Source of the DNA: Physcomitrium patens
Lineage: Eukaryota > Streptophyta > Bryopsida > Funariales > Funariaceae
Length of the DNA stretch: 64,000 nt
Assembly: GCF_000002425.4 (NCBI RefSeq)
Contig: NC_037254.1
Span: 25,863,679-25,927,678, forward strand
Direction: 5' to 3'
Part shown: positions 12,690 through 25,438 of the stretch, one piece after another
Numbering within the stretch: the first letter of the stretch is position 1
Layout of the letters: every line of letters begins with the position of its first letter
The notes under the pieces: model-generated
What the model was told of the DNA's origin: nothing
The model's input: only the letters and a program-made list of their open reading frames with translations
Database searches by the model: none
Made by a program: the position numbers and the translations under genes

Positions 12690-13279
12690 GATTTTTATGT
12701 AAAATATAAGATTTTTAATAAATTTAATAGTTTAAATAGAATTAGATTATCTCCAAAATTAAAGATCTTTCTAATCTACAGTAATATAAAGCTTCATCAC
12801 AAAATAGGACAAAATAGACTAAAACAAAATTGAACAAAATTAAACAAAGTAGGATATGAAATTATAGATGTTTTGCATTATTGGAAGAAAATCAACTATA
12901 ACAAGATATAAGTAAGATAATTATATAGATAATTAAAACCATGAAAGTTTTTAGAATTGAGATTAGATTAATAGATGAGATAGGATCCATTGTGGAACAT
13001 TCTAAAAATAATTTAGAATGATTATTTAAGAGGGGCACATCATAGAATCTTCTAAAAAAGATTTAGGATGGTTATCTAGATAGGACCTACCATATAATTT
13101 TTTAGAAAAGGAATTTAAGGTGGTTATCTAGGTGGAATCTATTAACTTAAAACATTCTAGAAAGTCCAAGGTGATAGGATAAGGTATAAATAGGACTGGC
13201 TAAGGCCTTTTAGGGCATCTAGTTGGGTATGGCTTTAGATCCTTTCTCTTAGTAAAGTTTGGTTCTGCATCTTTTAGTT

Positions 13280-13327
<48 letters not shown>

Positions 13328-14627
13328 TAGTTTTGTATTGAAGTTGTAGACGTCTACTGCTACAACAAAGGTAGCAATGTTCTAAATTATTGTCCACTTC
13401 ATATTCTTATTAGTCATCAATTATATTTAGTAGTGGTGGTAGTTGATGTCCATCTAGAAAGTGCTTTGGCTCGTTATAAAATTCCTTTAGTTACAAAACA
13501 TAAAAAACTGGATGGACTTGAATATGTGGCAAAAGCTCAAGGCGATATGCAATATCAAAAAGTGCTACAAAAATGTGAAAAGATCCAAGCTACTAAGGTA
13601 TTAGTTTACGGATTTGAGTTGATATAGCAAGTGGCAAGTTGGTATTGGAGAATAATACCTGATCTTCCTTTTAGAAGATCTTATATTATCAATGGTTATC
13701 TGCATATTACCTTTGTCAATTTTGTGTAGTAAAGAGGTGATCCCATATCTCTTATAAGGCTATTGTAAGCTGTTGTATAAATTCCTCTATTATCAGGTTG
13801 TTGGTGTCGATAGGATGATAGACAGTTTCTTGCATAATTAGATGTTGATCGGTATTTAGAAAAAATGGTGAATAATTGGTACTTACTTGAATACTATCAT
13901 TATAAGCAAATTCCAAAGGCATCTCATATTCATTCCAATCATTATAATGAACCACCATAAATCTCTATAATATATCTTTTAAGGTCCAATTTGTACACTT
14001 TATTTACATATCTATTTGATCATAGAAGGCTATAGACATTGGAAGTCATATACCTAATAGCTTAAACAAGGCTTGTTAAAAACTTCTCATAAAGCATGGA
14101 TCTTCATCTGAAATGATGTCACAAGATAATCCATGGTGATGAAAGACGGTATCAAAAAAGACTCATGTAAGTATTAAAATATCAATATATAAGCACACCA
14201 CAACCGAGTTAAGTTTGAGAGTTGATTTATAAAGATGACAACTATAGTATGATTATGAGATGTTTGCGGCAAACACATAATAAGATCTATAGTCACCTAC
14301 TCTCAACATGTTGTATATACTGAAATTGGATACAATAGTCTAAGAGACACTGCATTGTATGCTTTGTTACATTAATATGACTTATAAGATCATACAAAGG
14401 CTTGAACATCATAATTCAATTTTCTCCAAAATCATGTCCTTGAGATTTAGATATTGGGATGTTATATTCTTCTTGAAGTATATGTACTTGGAGTTTAGTA
14501 TTATCAAGTATATAATATTTTTTAAAAAATAGAGCAAGCTATGACTAAAAATATAATCTTGATATTATATATTGCCCATCTTGAGTTGATCACTAACTAT
14601 CTTGAAATAAGCATCATGATATCATAT
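12690..14627 (-). mobile_element. K2: rearranged relic of gypsy family K (LTR pieces plus integrase-side pol)
   Basis: Sequence from about 12735 to 13285 matches the family-K LTR (36971-37463) but in two orientations: roughly 12735-12860 in the same orientation as K, and 12865-13285 reversed. After a 41-bp poly-T the K internal sequence runs in K orientation (compare 13335-13625 with 37595-37790 plus 44163-44260). The minus strand at 13958-13752 encodes an integrase C-terminal stretch with 'MPLEFAYNDSIQVSTNYSPF'. It is heavily broken. It ends where a G-type LTR begins at 14628. Confidence 0.75.
13284..13324. repeat. Poly-T tract (41 bp)
   Basis: Pure T run at the junction between the reversed LTR piece and the forward internal piece of K2. 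It gives a spurious poly-Lys open frame on the minus strand. Confidence 0.9.
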
Positions 14628-15605
14628 TGTAATTACTTATAGTATGTAAAAATTATTTAAAATATATAATATATTCATAGATCTTGATATATGTTAGAAT
14701 AGTTAATAGATTAATTTAAAGAGAGTGGATATAAGAAACTTTATTTTAAGTTTTATCTATTTTGATTATAGCATTTTAAAAAATTATAAGATCTAAATGT
14801 TTGATATGAAGCCTTGAGAGGAGATTAGAGCCTAAAGATGAAAATCTAAACTAGTAGTAGGCTTATTGAGACGGATGAAAGCAAGGTATGGTCAAATCAA
14901 GGCAATGAATGGAGATCTTCATCCCTATTGGTCAAAGGCCATGTCCAATGGACTTCAAGGAGGCTTCTTGAGGCCATATTAGGAATTAAGATTTTTCTTT
15001 CAAAGTCATTTGAGCTTTGGAGGCTAGGATTAATAAGTTTAGATCTTTGAATATGGATTGGATACAAATTTTATATAAATTGGAGTTTTTATGAAGGAAT
15101 TATTGGCACTTGAAGTTAAAATATCATTTTAAGACATAATCTTGGTCTTTTGAGCATATAAAGAGTTTTACAGTAGTTTTTGGAAATCAAAAGGTACAAT
15201 TAGAATGATGGTTTTATGAGTTATATCTTTTATAAGAAAATTATTATATTTGGAATTTTAAAAAATATAAATTAATGTGTTAAGAAGTCATACATATAAA
15301 TGTTGTGGCATTTGAGTGTATAGTTTGTGAAATATGAAGAAAATTGCTCGTAAGTGAATAAAAACTAGGGTTTAAAGTTACTGTTAGGATTTTGGTGATA
15401 GCTTGAAATTCCTTACGAATTTGGAGTTGAAATTTGTTATGATAGTGGTTAGAAATATATCAGTATTTCATATAAATTTTAAATATATTTGAATAGTCTG
15501 ATTGAGAGATATAAATTGTTGAAGTCCAAGAATAATATCCCACAAAGATATATAAGATTTTAGAGTTTTTTTTTATCATATTTTGGATATTGTTGGAAAC
15601 TCAAG
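14628..15605. repeat. G1: solo G-type LTR, partial
   Basis: Starts TGTAATTACTTATAGTATG and parallels two longer copies at 31892 and 35578 through shared blocks such as 'atatgtaaaaatt' and the 'aaggaggcttcttgaggccatattaggaattaag' type region. The match to the others stops near 15605. No internal element sequence is attached, so it looks like a solo or truncated LTR inserted in K2. Orientation is not certain. Confidence 0.65.
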
Positions 15606-15985
15606 TCTTAAAAATTTCTCTAAAAATTCCTAAAAAATTCTAAATAAATTTTAATAAATTTTAATAAATTTTATAATTTTTTTCTAATATTAATATCAAT
15701 TTAAAGCTATACTTTTCTACCTTAATGATTTTTTATATTAATTAAAATAATTAAAATTAAATATAAACCTTATTTAATTAAATAAAAAGACATAAAATTA
15801 TTTTTCATACTTCTTCTAATTAGTAACTAAAATTTATAGTTTTTTATAAGTAATACATATAAATAAAAGGTCAATGTAAATATTTATCTTAATAAATAAT
15901 TTTTATTACTTAATAATAAATAAAAATATTTAATTAATTAAGATAATTACTTTTAAGACTTATTAAGATTCTATTTTTAGAATTA
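15606..15985. other. AT-rich stretch with no recognisable feature
   Basis: Low-complexity sequence of repeated 'taaataaattttaat'-like words. It resembles the AT-rich middle of the H-type LTR near 49,200-49,600, so it may be an LTR scrap. No gene is seen. Confidence 0.4.
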
Positions 15986-17438
15986 ATATTCTAATTTTCT
16001 ATTTATCAAAGGATTTCTATACTATTCACTCTATATTGTGATTTCAAGAAATCTAAATGCATCTTTTTGTCCTAAAACAACTAGTAAGTTGATTTGTTGA
16101 TTTACACTTATTTTGAATTGTGCATACCAAATTCTTTAATAATATCAAGAAAATATTGGTATTATAATAAAAAGATATCTAAGGATAGAGATTTGAATTT
16201 GATATCTAAATATTTAAAGATTTATCTTAGGTCAATTATATAAAATTTAATTTATAATTTTTTTTGAGTCATAATATAATATCTAAATTTATTTTGATTA
16301 GAAATAAATTATTAATATAGAAAATTAGACTTATTCTATTATTTGCTTTGTTGATGTAGTATAGATTGTAATTGCTTGTATTGCAAGTCATATTCAATGA
16401 ATATAAAATTTTATTTATTGAATCATATTACATATATAGGATTTATCTTAGATTATATAAGATAAGTTGAATTTGCATATAAGATTTTTTTTACCTTATT
16501 GTATGAACCTTGAAAGTTATATTATATAAACTCCATTTCAAAATTGGCCATAAAAAGAAAAAAAATTTAATGTTGAGGTGATGAATACGATATTAGTTGT
16601 GTGTTATTAGAATTGCTAAAATTCTAATAATTGACTATTTTATTATATGTGCAAATACTTTATCAAAGTCTATTCTTTGCTTTTATTTATAGCCTCATGT
16701 CTTAAGTTAAACTTTGTACTATAAAAGGTCTTTATTTACTCCTAGTATATACTTAAATACCTATTACATAGTAGTGATGCATTTTTCCAAAGATATAAGG
16801 TCATAAGTTTTTTTTTTTTTCTATAGAATCCAATTCTTGTAGCATTATTGTATACTATTTTGGATTTTATAAGGCTTAATCAAACAAGATGTTTTCATCT
16901 TTTATTTATTTTTTTGTAGCCATGTATATGTTATAATTATGAGTTTTATAGATGTGGATTTTTAGAAGTGAAAATATATAGGATTTTGGCAAATTTAAGA
17001 GTTAAAAAACTTTGTAGAATATTATTTGAATAAAAATTGGTTGCTTTTGGAAGTCAAATTATATTTTTGTCAAAATAAAAATTCTTAAAAATAAAAATAT
17101 TATTATTATAGTGAAAAGATTGCTAGGCCTTTGATTCATCATCATATCCCACTAATATGCTATATTGAGCCTTTACTTGTTACTTGTTCCTATGTTTTAT
17201 ATGTAAATACATGGAGTAATAAAAAACTTAGAGGTAAAAAATATTTGATTTTTTATTTGAGAAGAATTTTAAAAGAATAATATAATAAAAAGCTTGATAT
17301 AGAATTTCATTTAATATATAGTTTTATTTAATTTATGAAGCATACATAATTTTGCTTGATTTATTTGAAATATAGTAGCTATATTGATTAAAAGATTATT
17401 TTGTTGCATGGATATATGATTGTTAGACATTGTATTAA

Positions 17439-17440
<2 letters not shown>

Positions 17441-17488
<48 letters not shown>
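17441..17488. repeat. (TA)n microsatellite, about 48 bp
   Basis: Uninterrupted TA dinucleotide run inside the copia relic. Confidence 0.95.
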
Positions 17489-17490
<2 letters not shown>

Positions 17491-18743
17491 CCTTCTTGCT
17501 TGTAAATATAACTTCCTGTGGATTTTTTTTAAAAACAAATTCAATAACTTTGAGATTCAAAAAGATTGTGATATCTAGAGTTGGCTAATTTATCAACAAA
17601 GAGATTTTTTTTTGATTTATTTAATATATAATAAATTTAATCTAAAGCTTTATTTCTTCTAAATTTTACAAGTAATTATCCAATGTTAGGAAGAAATTCT
17701 CTTTATATTGTAATTATACTAAATATGGGTCTTTCTACTATGTCTATCAAGAGTTATTTTATTACATATATTCTTTTCAAATTTTTGAAATAATGAGCAT
17801 TTTTGAAGTTAATTATATGCAGATGTAGACGTTTGATTGGAATAATTGAAACATTTACTTGGATAATTTGATCTCTTTGATTGATTGTTGAATCTCCTAA
17901 GAATATTTATATAATTGAATCTTAATGTATATAAGGCTTTGTATTGTGCTGCCAGAGCATCATCATTGTCTTCTTGTACTTTATTCTTAGATTATACTCT
18001 ACCTTCTTGAAGAAGTAGGTTTTTGAGTTTGTTGAAAGAAGATGTGTTTCTTTTGCCTAAAATAATATATATGTATAATTTCCAACTTAAAAAGAGACTT
18101 ATAAATACCTTGTCAATTAATTTGTCATCTAAAATAATTACTCCTATATTAACAAGTTTTTTTAATGAGGTCATTCATGTTTTTCAAATACTCTTTAGTA
18201 GTCATTTTTTTGTCATTCTTATGATGTAAAGATGTGGCTTTAGAGATAACCTAAAATTCACATAATTTAACTAATATAAATCTCTAATTTTATCCTCATT
18301 TACATAGAATTTGAAAGGTTCATGATATGACGGAGAATCAAGTCTTTTATTATAGAAGCCATAATCCTTGTAGCTTTAAATTGAAAGTTCTTAATAGCAG
18401 ATGAAAATACAATAGTAGAAAAGTGAAAAGAAAATGTAACTAGATTGGTTGTAGTCAAGTATATTCCATTATTAGATGAAGAATAGTTAGATACAAATGC
18501 AATAGTAAAATTGATGCTACTCTACAACTTCTCTCTTTGAAATAGTATCTTGAGTTTGTAAGATTAGATCGCATGGTTGGAGGCTCTTTGTAGCTTCAAA
18601 CTCTCAAATATATCTCTATTGGTGAAGGACTCCATATTGAGAATGAAAAGATTTTGAGGCAATTAAATTTTTAAATCCTAAGAATAAGATAAATCTTGAG
18701 TATAGAAAAAAAAAAAAATTGAAAGATAGATAGAAGAATCTAG

Positions 18744-18759
18744 AATTACTTTGATACCA
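18744..18759 (-). promoter_or_regulatory. Primer binding site of the copia relic, tRNA-Met type
   Basis: On the minus strand it reads TGGTATCAAAGTAATT, next to the LTR. Most plant copia elements have TGGTATCAGAGC, complementary to initiator tRNA-Met. Confidence 0.75.
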
Positions 18760-18762
18760 TAT

Positions 18763-18983
18763 TGAAATAGATTACATAAAAATGCATGTATTAAAAATAA
18801 ATATAATATAAAACATAGAAGTAATATTGTTATATAGAGAAATATTACAATAATATAAGAAATTGAGTAGTTTGTATGAAAAGACTAATATTATCACATT
18901 ACGTTTTTAATTAAGTCAATTGAGAGAATTTTAATCTCAATGGATGTATTATTGGATAAATTTCATCTATAAAGGATGAAACA
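18763..18983 (-). repeat. Short 5' LTR of the copia relic (about 221 bp)
   Basis: On the minus strand it starts TGTTTCATCC and ends in CA just before the primer site. A related stretch occurs at about 5130-5290. The length is short but within the copia range. Confidence 0.65.
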
Positions 18984-19620
18984 TCTAATATCTACTTCAC
19001 CAACTACAACAATTGGTACATCTTTAAGCTCAAAAGGTATGTAGTTGTATTTGTATAATAAGTTTTTTTTGATTTTTGGTCTCTGCTTTTGCTCTTGCTC
19101 AAGGAATGAAGACTTAGTTCTATAGAGTAATACTGAGCATTGGATAAAATACTCAATGTCAACAAAAATGATTAATATGTTGATATGTAATGATTGGCTC
19201 ATATTTACATTGCAGGTTAAAAAAATCAATGAGGATAATGTAAGGCAGTTGGAATTATTCAATCAACGTGTAAGCCACTTTTTCAACTTTTTGTATAATC
19301 CATTGATCAATATTTTTTTGTGTTTCATTGGTCATGTTCTCAAAAACCCGTCCATAATTGCTAATTTTTATCCACAATCAACATCAATTTAAGGAAATAT
19401 GCACAATTTCTTTTATGAGCAGTCATTGTTTGTAAATAATGACAGAATTCTTCATTTCTTGTAGTTAACTATCTAAAATCTGCTAGCTTAATATGATGAT
19501 CATAAGTAGCAAACTATATGATAACCAAAATTTCATAGATTATCTCAAAACAACAAAAAGATTAAAGTAAATTTCTTTGGTCTATTATGAATTATTTGAC
19601 AATATATATTTCATTTACGT
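18984..19620. other. Unassigned stretch between copia relic and E
   Basis: Open frames of 99 codons (minus, 19262-18963) and 78 codons (plus, 19156-19392) overlap here, but neither resembles a family I recognise and both are hydrophobic or AT-driven. Probably decayed element DNA or the insertion target of the neighbouring elements. Confidence 0.35.
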
Positions 19621-20997
19621 TGTTGTGTTGTGGTTTGGCTATTATATGAAAATAATGTTATTATGTACTTAGTATATAATTTACTAAGTAACATGGTAAG
19701 AGCCATTTTAGTAGATTTTAGTTGGTTGTAGAATATAATTTGATTATTATCTTTAAAAGAGGTTGTTTAAAAAGATTACTATAGAATTTGTATAACTTTA
19801 ATTTTTTTTTTGATAGTGGCTTTTAAGATTGGTTTTGATTCATAGTAACTTCTAAATATTTAGAGTCACCTTTGTTAGATATTGGTGACCTTTGAAAACT
19901 TATTTTGGTTCTTTTATTTGGTGTTTAGAGCATAAATTATGTAGATCTTACAAGAACAAGGATTGAAGAAGGATTTTGGTAGCAAAGGGAGTAATTAGGG
20001 CATCAATATAAATGAATGGAGATAGGTGATAAAAATCTCTATTCTTATTGGTCAAAAATCATGACCAATAGGCTTTGAGGAGGCTGTCCAAGGCCATATT
20101 AGGGATTAGAGTTAGTTTTTTGGAGCCATTTGAGATTTGAAGGCTAGGATTAGAGTTAATTTTTTGGAGCCATTTGAGATTTGAAGGCTAGGATTAATAA
20201 GTTTAGATTTTTGACTATGGTTTTGGTGCAAGTTTTGTATGGTTTGGAGTTTATATGAAGGAAATATAAGCACTCAAAGTTAAGGTGTTGATTTGGAAGC
20301 TACTATCACTCTTTTTGTCATAACGCACATGTACGAATAGCAATTGAGGATCTATGACCGTGACTAGAGAGAGCACTTTTGGAGCTATATTTTTTGTATG
20401 TTGCTTACTAGATTCTAAGTTGAAATAAAGGAGTTATTAGATTTTGAAGTTAGTACATGCAATCTAAGGGTAGTAAGTGACCCGATTTATTAGTGGTTGT
20501 CTCTTAAGCTATATCTTGAGCAATTTGACAAGGTTTTGGCTCAAAATTTCAAAAAATATGTAATTTCATGTTAATAAATTTTATACATAAGTTTTATAAT
20601 ATTTAAGTATTGGATTCTTGGGATATTAAGAAAATAGTGCTTGGGTGAGTGTAAATTAGGGTTTAAAATGCCTGCTAGGATTTCTTAGATGTCAAAAGAT
20701 CATGAGTGAATTTGCAGTTGATTTTTTTTTGTAATAAAAGTTAAGAGTGAATTCTAACTATTCCATAAATTTAAGACAAACTAAATAGTTAGATCAAGAG
20801 TCATAAATTTCTAAAATTCAAGAAAAAAAAACTTTAGTGGAAAAAATATAATTTGAAGGGATTTTATTATAATTTGAGTTTTATGCAAAATGATGGAGTT
20901 TTTGAAGCTAAGTCAAGATTTATATAAAGGTTTAAGCTATATTCTCTACAGCTAGATATTTAATATATTCCCAAATAGCAAATCATGCCATATGACA
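19621..20997 (+). repeat. LTR of E (1377 bp)
   Basis: Matches a shorter solo copy at 24288-25438 along its whole length apart from a middle block. It starts TGTTGTGTTG and ends ATGACA. The middle block, with 'aggccatattagggatta', is shared with the G-type LTRs, whose ends differ. Confidence 0.75.
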
Positions 20998-21066
20998 GAT
21001 CTGATGAACTCGAAGTGAAAATTTCTGGAGTAGAGAGTTTTAAAGAAATATTTTAGCTTTCTATTA

Positions 21067-22105
21067 TGAAAGGGGGGCAAAGAAGTAGTAATAGGAATTG
21101 CATTGGAGAATCTCCATTTCAACTAGATCTTGCTACAACTCAAATATTTCAAGCATTTGCACTTTTTATGCAACAACAATAAGTAGTAGAACGCAAGGAG
21201 GCAATGGCTACTAAAGCCTTACAATTTATTGTTGGTTTATTGAATCAATTTGATAGAAGGAATATTTTTAAGTATCTTAAGTATTATTCTCAGTAGATAG
21301 AGCTTAATGAAGTATTGGAGAAAGATATGATCCATACATTTGAGCTTATAATTGTATCAAAGCTTCATGAGTATATAAAGGGTATCATTAAAACTTATGG
21401 AGAGAAATAGGAGGATTTTATCCTTCAGCTAAAAGAAGAGTATTCTTTGGAAGATGTAGAAAGGGTGACAAAAAAATCGTTTATAAAATAGGTCAATAAA
21501 TCCAACAAGGAATTGATTGCAACAAAGTTATTTCGAGAATTTGAAAGACAATTTCTTCAATTGTGTCAAGTAGAAAAGCTTACACTTGAAAATGATAAGG
21601 TGGAGTTATTTCTTCAATCAACTAGCAATGATTTATAAAGGGAGTTGGAATTACTATTGGAAGATAATACAGAGGACAACGGACTTACTATTGATTAGAA
21701 GAAAGTCTCTAAAGCTGTGGATATACTTGCCAAAAGAGAATATTGGAAAAGTAAGGTGGTAGTAAGGCAAGAGATTAGACCTCCACCAACTACAACATTT
21801 CATAGGCAACTGCTAGAACCTACTATACCAGTAAGTACAATTCCAATTTCTATGTCTATAGTTGCACTATAAAAAAATAAAATTGATGAGTTGGTAAAAA
21901 GAATGAAAGACTTATAAATCAAATTGATAAATTTAGATGAGAAAGAAGAATTACTTGAGAGCAAATCTATATCAAAGCTAGGATATATACAACAATGTAT
22001 TTGATGGGATAGTATGGAACATCTTCGAAAGGAGTGTGGAGATTTTGTTGATAATCTACGAAAGGGAGTAATTTTATAGAAAGATGGAAAAAATTTATTG
22101 TCATA
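21067..22105 (+). mobile_element. Gag-like region of E
   Basis: Plus-strand reading gives a glutamine-rich N-terminus ('TTQIFQAFALFMQQQ'), a charged helical middle and a C-terminal stretch 'MEHLRKECGDFVDNLRKG' that resembles a retroviral-type zinc knuckle. The layout is that of a gypsy Gag, but sequence kinship could not be named. It is broken in about ten places and is not a host gene. Confidence 0.55.
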
Positions 22106-22109
22106 TTAC

Positions 22110-22621
22110 TATCAAGGACATGAACTCTAAAGAAAGATAATATCAATACACTCTTATGTCACTCAAAAATACTTAGAAATCACTTAAAGGTGATAATATA
22201 TTCAATTAGAATGGCTACTACCAAAGACTAGAAAACATGAAGTCTCTCGAAACTAGACTGGAAATAAGAAAGGAGTTGACAAGAGTGAAGAGAGCTTCAC
22301 TCTTACCTCTATATATGCTATCTAATTAGGAGCTACATGGCAATGCTCTATAGGACCTCTAATATGTGTTGACTTTGTATGATACATGACTCAGCTTGTA
22401 AGATAAGTTTTTAACCTAAAAGTCAATAAAAGACACCTATAAAGTCAAAATAGCATCTAAGATCAACAAAAGTCACCTATGAAGTCAAAGTAGCATCTAA
22501 CAATCAACAAAAGGCATCTATGAAGTCAAAGCAACATCTATGAAGCTTCTAGGAAGCTCTTCTAGAAGATATTATGAAATTAATAAATTTTTATCTACTT
22601 CTATTTATTTTTATCTAATCA
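22110..22621 (-). repeat. 3' LTR of copy D, shorter than its partner
   Basis: Matches 27495-28086. Contains three tandem units of about 40 bp (22421-22540) where the 5' LTR has four. Confidence 0.8.
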
Positions 22622-24287
22622 TTATGATAGAAGACTATAGTTGTTCTAGAATGGGTAATGGCTGAAGAAGTCCAAAAGATCGATGACAAGGATTTTTTTG
22701 ATCTTGAGCAAACATCACATGATTGTACAAAATCTTTGACTGCCTTCCACATTTGAAGCCACCAAAAATTCCTAAATATCAACTCTAAAGCCTTGGTGTA
22801 TCTAAAATATCTTGCTGCAAGAAAGTCGTGACAAGCTTGAAGAACACATAAACGTACTTCTCCTTCTGGAACACATAGGCATCCTTCGAAATAGAATAGG
22901 TTATTCTTGAACTCGAATTTAGAAGGATCATAAGATTTAGAAGAATTATTTTTAATATCATGAACAAGAGGGTCTAAAAATATACTTAATTGGACTTGCT
23001 TGAAAAAAGTTAAATCAATAGTCAATGTTGATTTTATTGCTCAAAGATGAAATTACTCCAACTTCAAGAAGAATCATTCTTTATTGCTCAAAAGCTACTT
23101 TTCCTTCTTTTGGTGCAAGATAAAAACGTCTAGACAAGGCATCGGACAAACCTTGTTGTTTTCCTAGTCGATAAGTGATGATGAACTTGACTCTTGATAA
23201 AGACATGCTCCAACCAGTTTAACAATGATTTAATATGCATGCTGACATAAAATACTTGAGGTTTTTATGATCCATGTATATGATAATTAGACTTAAGGCT
23301 TCTTCTAGATAATGACATCATTCTTGAAATGAATCCATAATTATAAGAAGTTCTTTATCTTGGATTTCATAGTTAATCTTGGCTACTAAAAATTTCATGG
23401 AATGGAAAGCTATTGGATGGAGCTTATTATCTGCTTCTATTTGTGACAAAACGGCACCCAAGGCAAAGTCTGATGCATCTGTTTCCATAAAAAATACCTT
23501 GTAAAAGTTGACGCAATACAAGATCAGTGCAGAAGTAAATTCCTTCTTTAAAGCATCAAATGCTACTTCAACTTCTTTATTCCATTCAAATTTATCTTTA
23601 CAAGTCAAACACGTAAGTGGAGTTACATCTTGAGAAAAGTTCTTGATGAAGATTTGATAGTAATTTGTAAAGTCCAAAAAGCATTGTACATCTCGTATTG
23701 TTCTTGAAATCTTCCAATCTATGATAGTCTGAACCATCTTGGGATCCATCATCAAGCCTTCGTTGGAAATGATATATCCTAAAAAGTCAACTTGAGTAGT
23801 GTGGAATACACACTTTTCTAACTTGGCATATAATCCTACATCTCTTAATTTTTATAATACACGATGAATATGGAATTCATATTCTTATATGTTCTTAGAG
23901 TAGATTAGAATGTTGTCTAAATAACAAACTACAAAATCATCTAAAAACTCACAAAAAACATCATTCATAAGATGTTGAAAAGCAGTTGGTGCATTTGTGA
24001 GTCCAAAAGGCATGACATTATATTCAAAATGTCCAAACCTAGTTCGAAAAGCAGTCTTCCATTCATCTCCTTTGATGTAGACCAAGTTGTATGCTCTTCG
24101 TAGGTCTGTTTTTGTGTAGATCTTTACTTGATTGAGTTGATCAAGAAGTCGTGAAATCAAAGGTAAAGGATACCTATTTTTGATGGTGATCTTGTTAAGC
24201 CTCCGATTGTCTACGTACATCCCTAAAGATCCATCTTTTTTCTTGACAAATAAGATCAACATTCCTATTAGAGATTTTGAATGGCAT

Positions 24288-25438
24288 TGTCATGTTGTGG
24301 TTTGGCTATTATATGAAAATAATGTTATTATGTACTTAATATATAATTTACTAAGTAACATTATAAGAGCCATGTTAGTAGATTTTAGTTGGTTGTAAAA
24401 TACAATTTAATTATTAACTTGAAAAGAGGTTGCTTGAAAAGATTACATTAGAATTTGTGTAATTTTAATTTCCTTTTGATAGTGGCTTTTGAGATTGGTT
24501 TTGATTCATAGTAACTTCTGAATATTTAGAGTCACCTTTGTTAGACATTGGTGACCTTTGAAAACTTATTTTAGTTCTTTTATTTGGTGTTTAGAGCATA
24601 AATTATATAGATCTTATAAGAAAAAGGATTGAAGAAGGGTTTTGGTAGCAAAGTGAGTAATTAGGGCACCAATATAGATGAATGGAGATGAATAATGAAA
24701 ATCTCTATTCCTATTGGTCAAAAATCATAACCAATGGGCTTACTGTCACTCTTTTGGGCATAACGCACGTATACAGACAGCAATTGAGGATCGGCAATTG
24801 CGACTAGAGAGAGCACTTTTACAACTATACTTTTTGTATATTGATTACTGGATTCCAAGTTGAAATAAAGGAGTTATTGGATTTTGAAATCAGTGCATGC
24901 AATCCAAGGGTAGTAAGTAAACCGATTTACTAGTGGTTGTCTCTTGAGCTATATCTTAAGCAATTTGATAAGATTTTGGCTCCAAATTTCAAAGAATGTG
25001 TAATTTCATGTTAATAAACTTTGTGCTAAAGTTTTATGATATTTGAAATTTGGATTTTTGAGATATAAGGAAAATAGTCTCTGGATGCTTATAAATTAGG
25101 GTTTAGAATGCGTGCTAGGATTTCTTAGATGTCAAAAGATCGGAAATAAATTTGCGGTTGGTTTTTTTTGTCATAAAATTTAAAGGTAAATTCTACCTAT
25201 TCTTTAAATTTGAAACAAACTGAATGGTTAGATCAAGAATTATGAATTTTTAAAGTTCCAAAAGAAAAACCTTTTTGTGGGAAAAATATGTTTTGAAGGG
25301 ATTTTATTATATTTGGAGTTTTATACAAAAATAAAGGAGTTTTGGAAGCTAAGACAAGAATCATATAAAGGTTTAAGCTACACTCTCTATAGCTAGATAC
25401 CCAATATATTCTCAGGTAGAAAATTATGCCATACGATA
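24288..25438. repeat. Solo E-type LTR inside copy D (about 1151 bp)
   Basis: Plus-strand sequence parallels the E LTR at 19621-20997 but lacks its middle block. It splits the RT sequence of D. Flanks read GCAT before and GCGT after, which fits a 4-bp target duplication with one C-to-T type change. Confidence 0.8.

Larger units (their letters stand above)
15986..18983 (-). mobile_element. Ty1/copia relic (minus)
   Basis: A short LTR (18763-18983) is followed on the minus strand by a tRNA-Met-type primer site, a Gag fragment near 18174-17992 with 'LKKLVNIGVIILDDKLIDK' (the UBN2-type copia Gag), and further down an RT end near 16,130-16,000 with 'YFLDIIKEFGMHNSK'. The last matches the copia RT tail that precedes RNase H. 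Much of the pol between is AT-shifted. It is heavily broken, with dozens of breaks and no 3' LTR recognised. It is old. Confidence 0.75.
19621..22109 (+). mobile_element. E: gypsy-type element with 1.4-kb LTR and gag, 5' part
   Basis: An LTR (19621-20997) is followed 70 bp later by a plus-strand Gag-like region starting ATG at 21067 with MKGGQRSSNRNCIG. It runs to about 22,105 and includes a Cys/His knuckle-like end near 21,990-22,050. The coding region is broken in about ten places. No primer site that I recognise follows the LTR. D is inserted at the end of the visible part, with target duplication ATTAC on both sides of D, and F follows directly, so no pol of E is seen. Family assignment beyond LTR retrotransposon is uncertain. 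Confidence 0.65.

Noticed and set aside
13200-13397. Minus-strand frame with a long poly-Lys stretch
   Set aside because: It is the translation of the 41-base poly-T tract.
17311-17544. Minus-strand frame rich in Ile-Tyr
   Set aside because: It is driven by the TA microsatellite.
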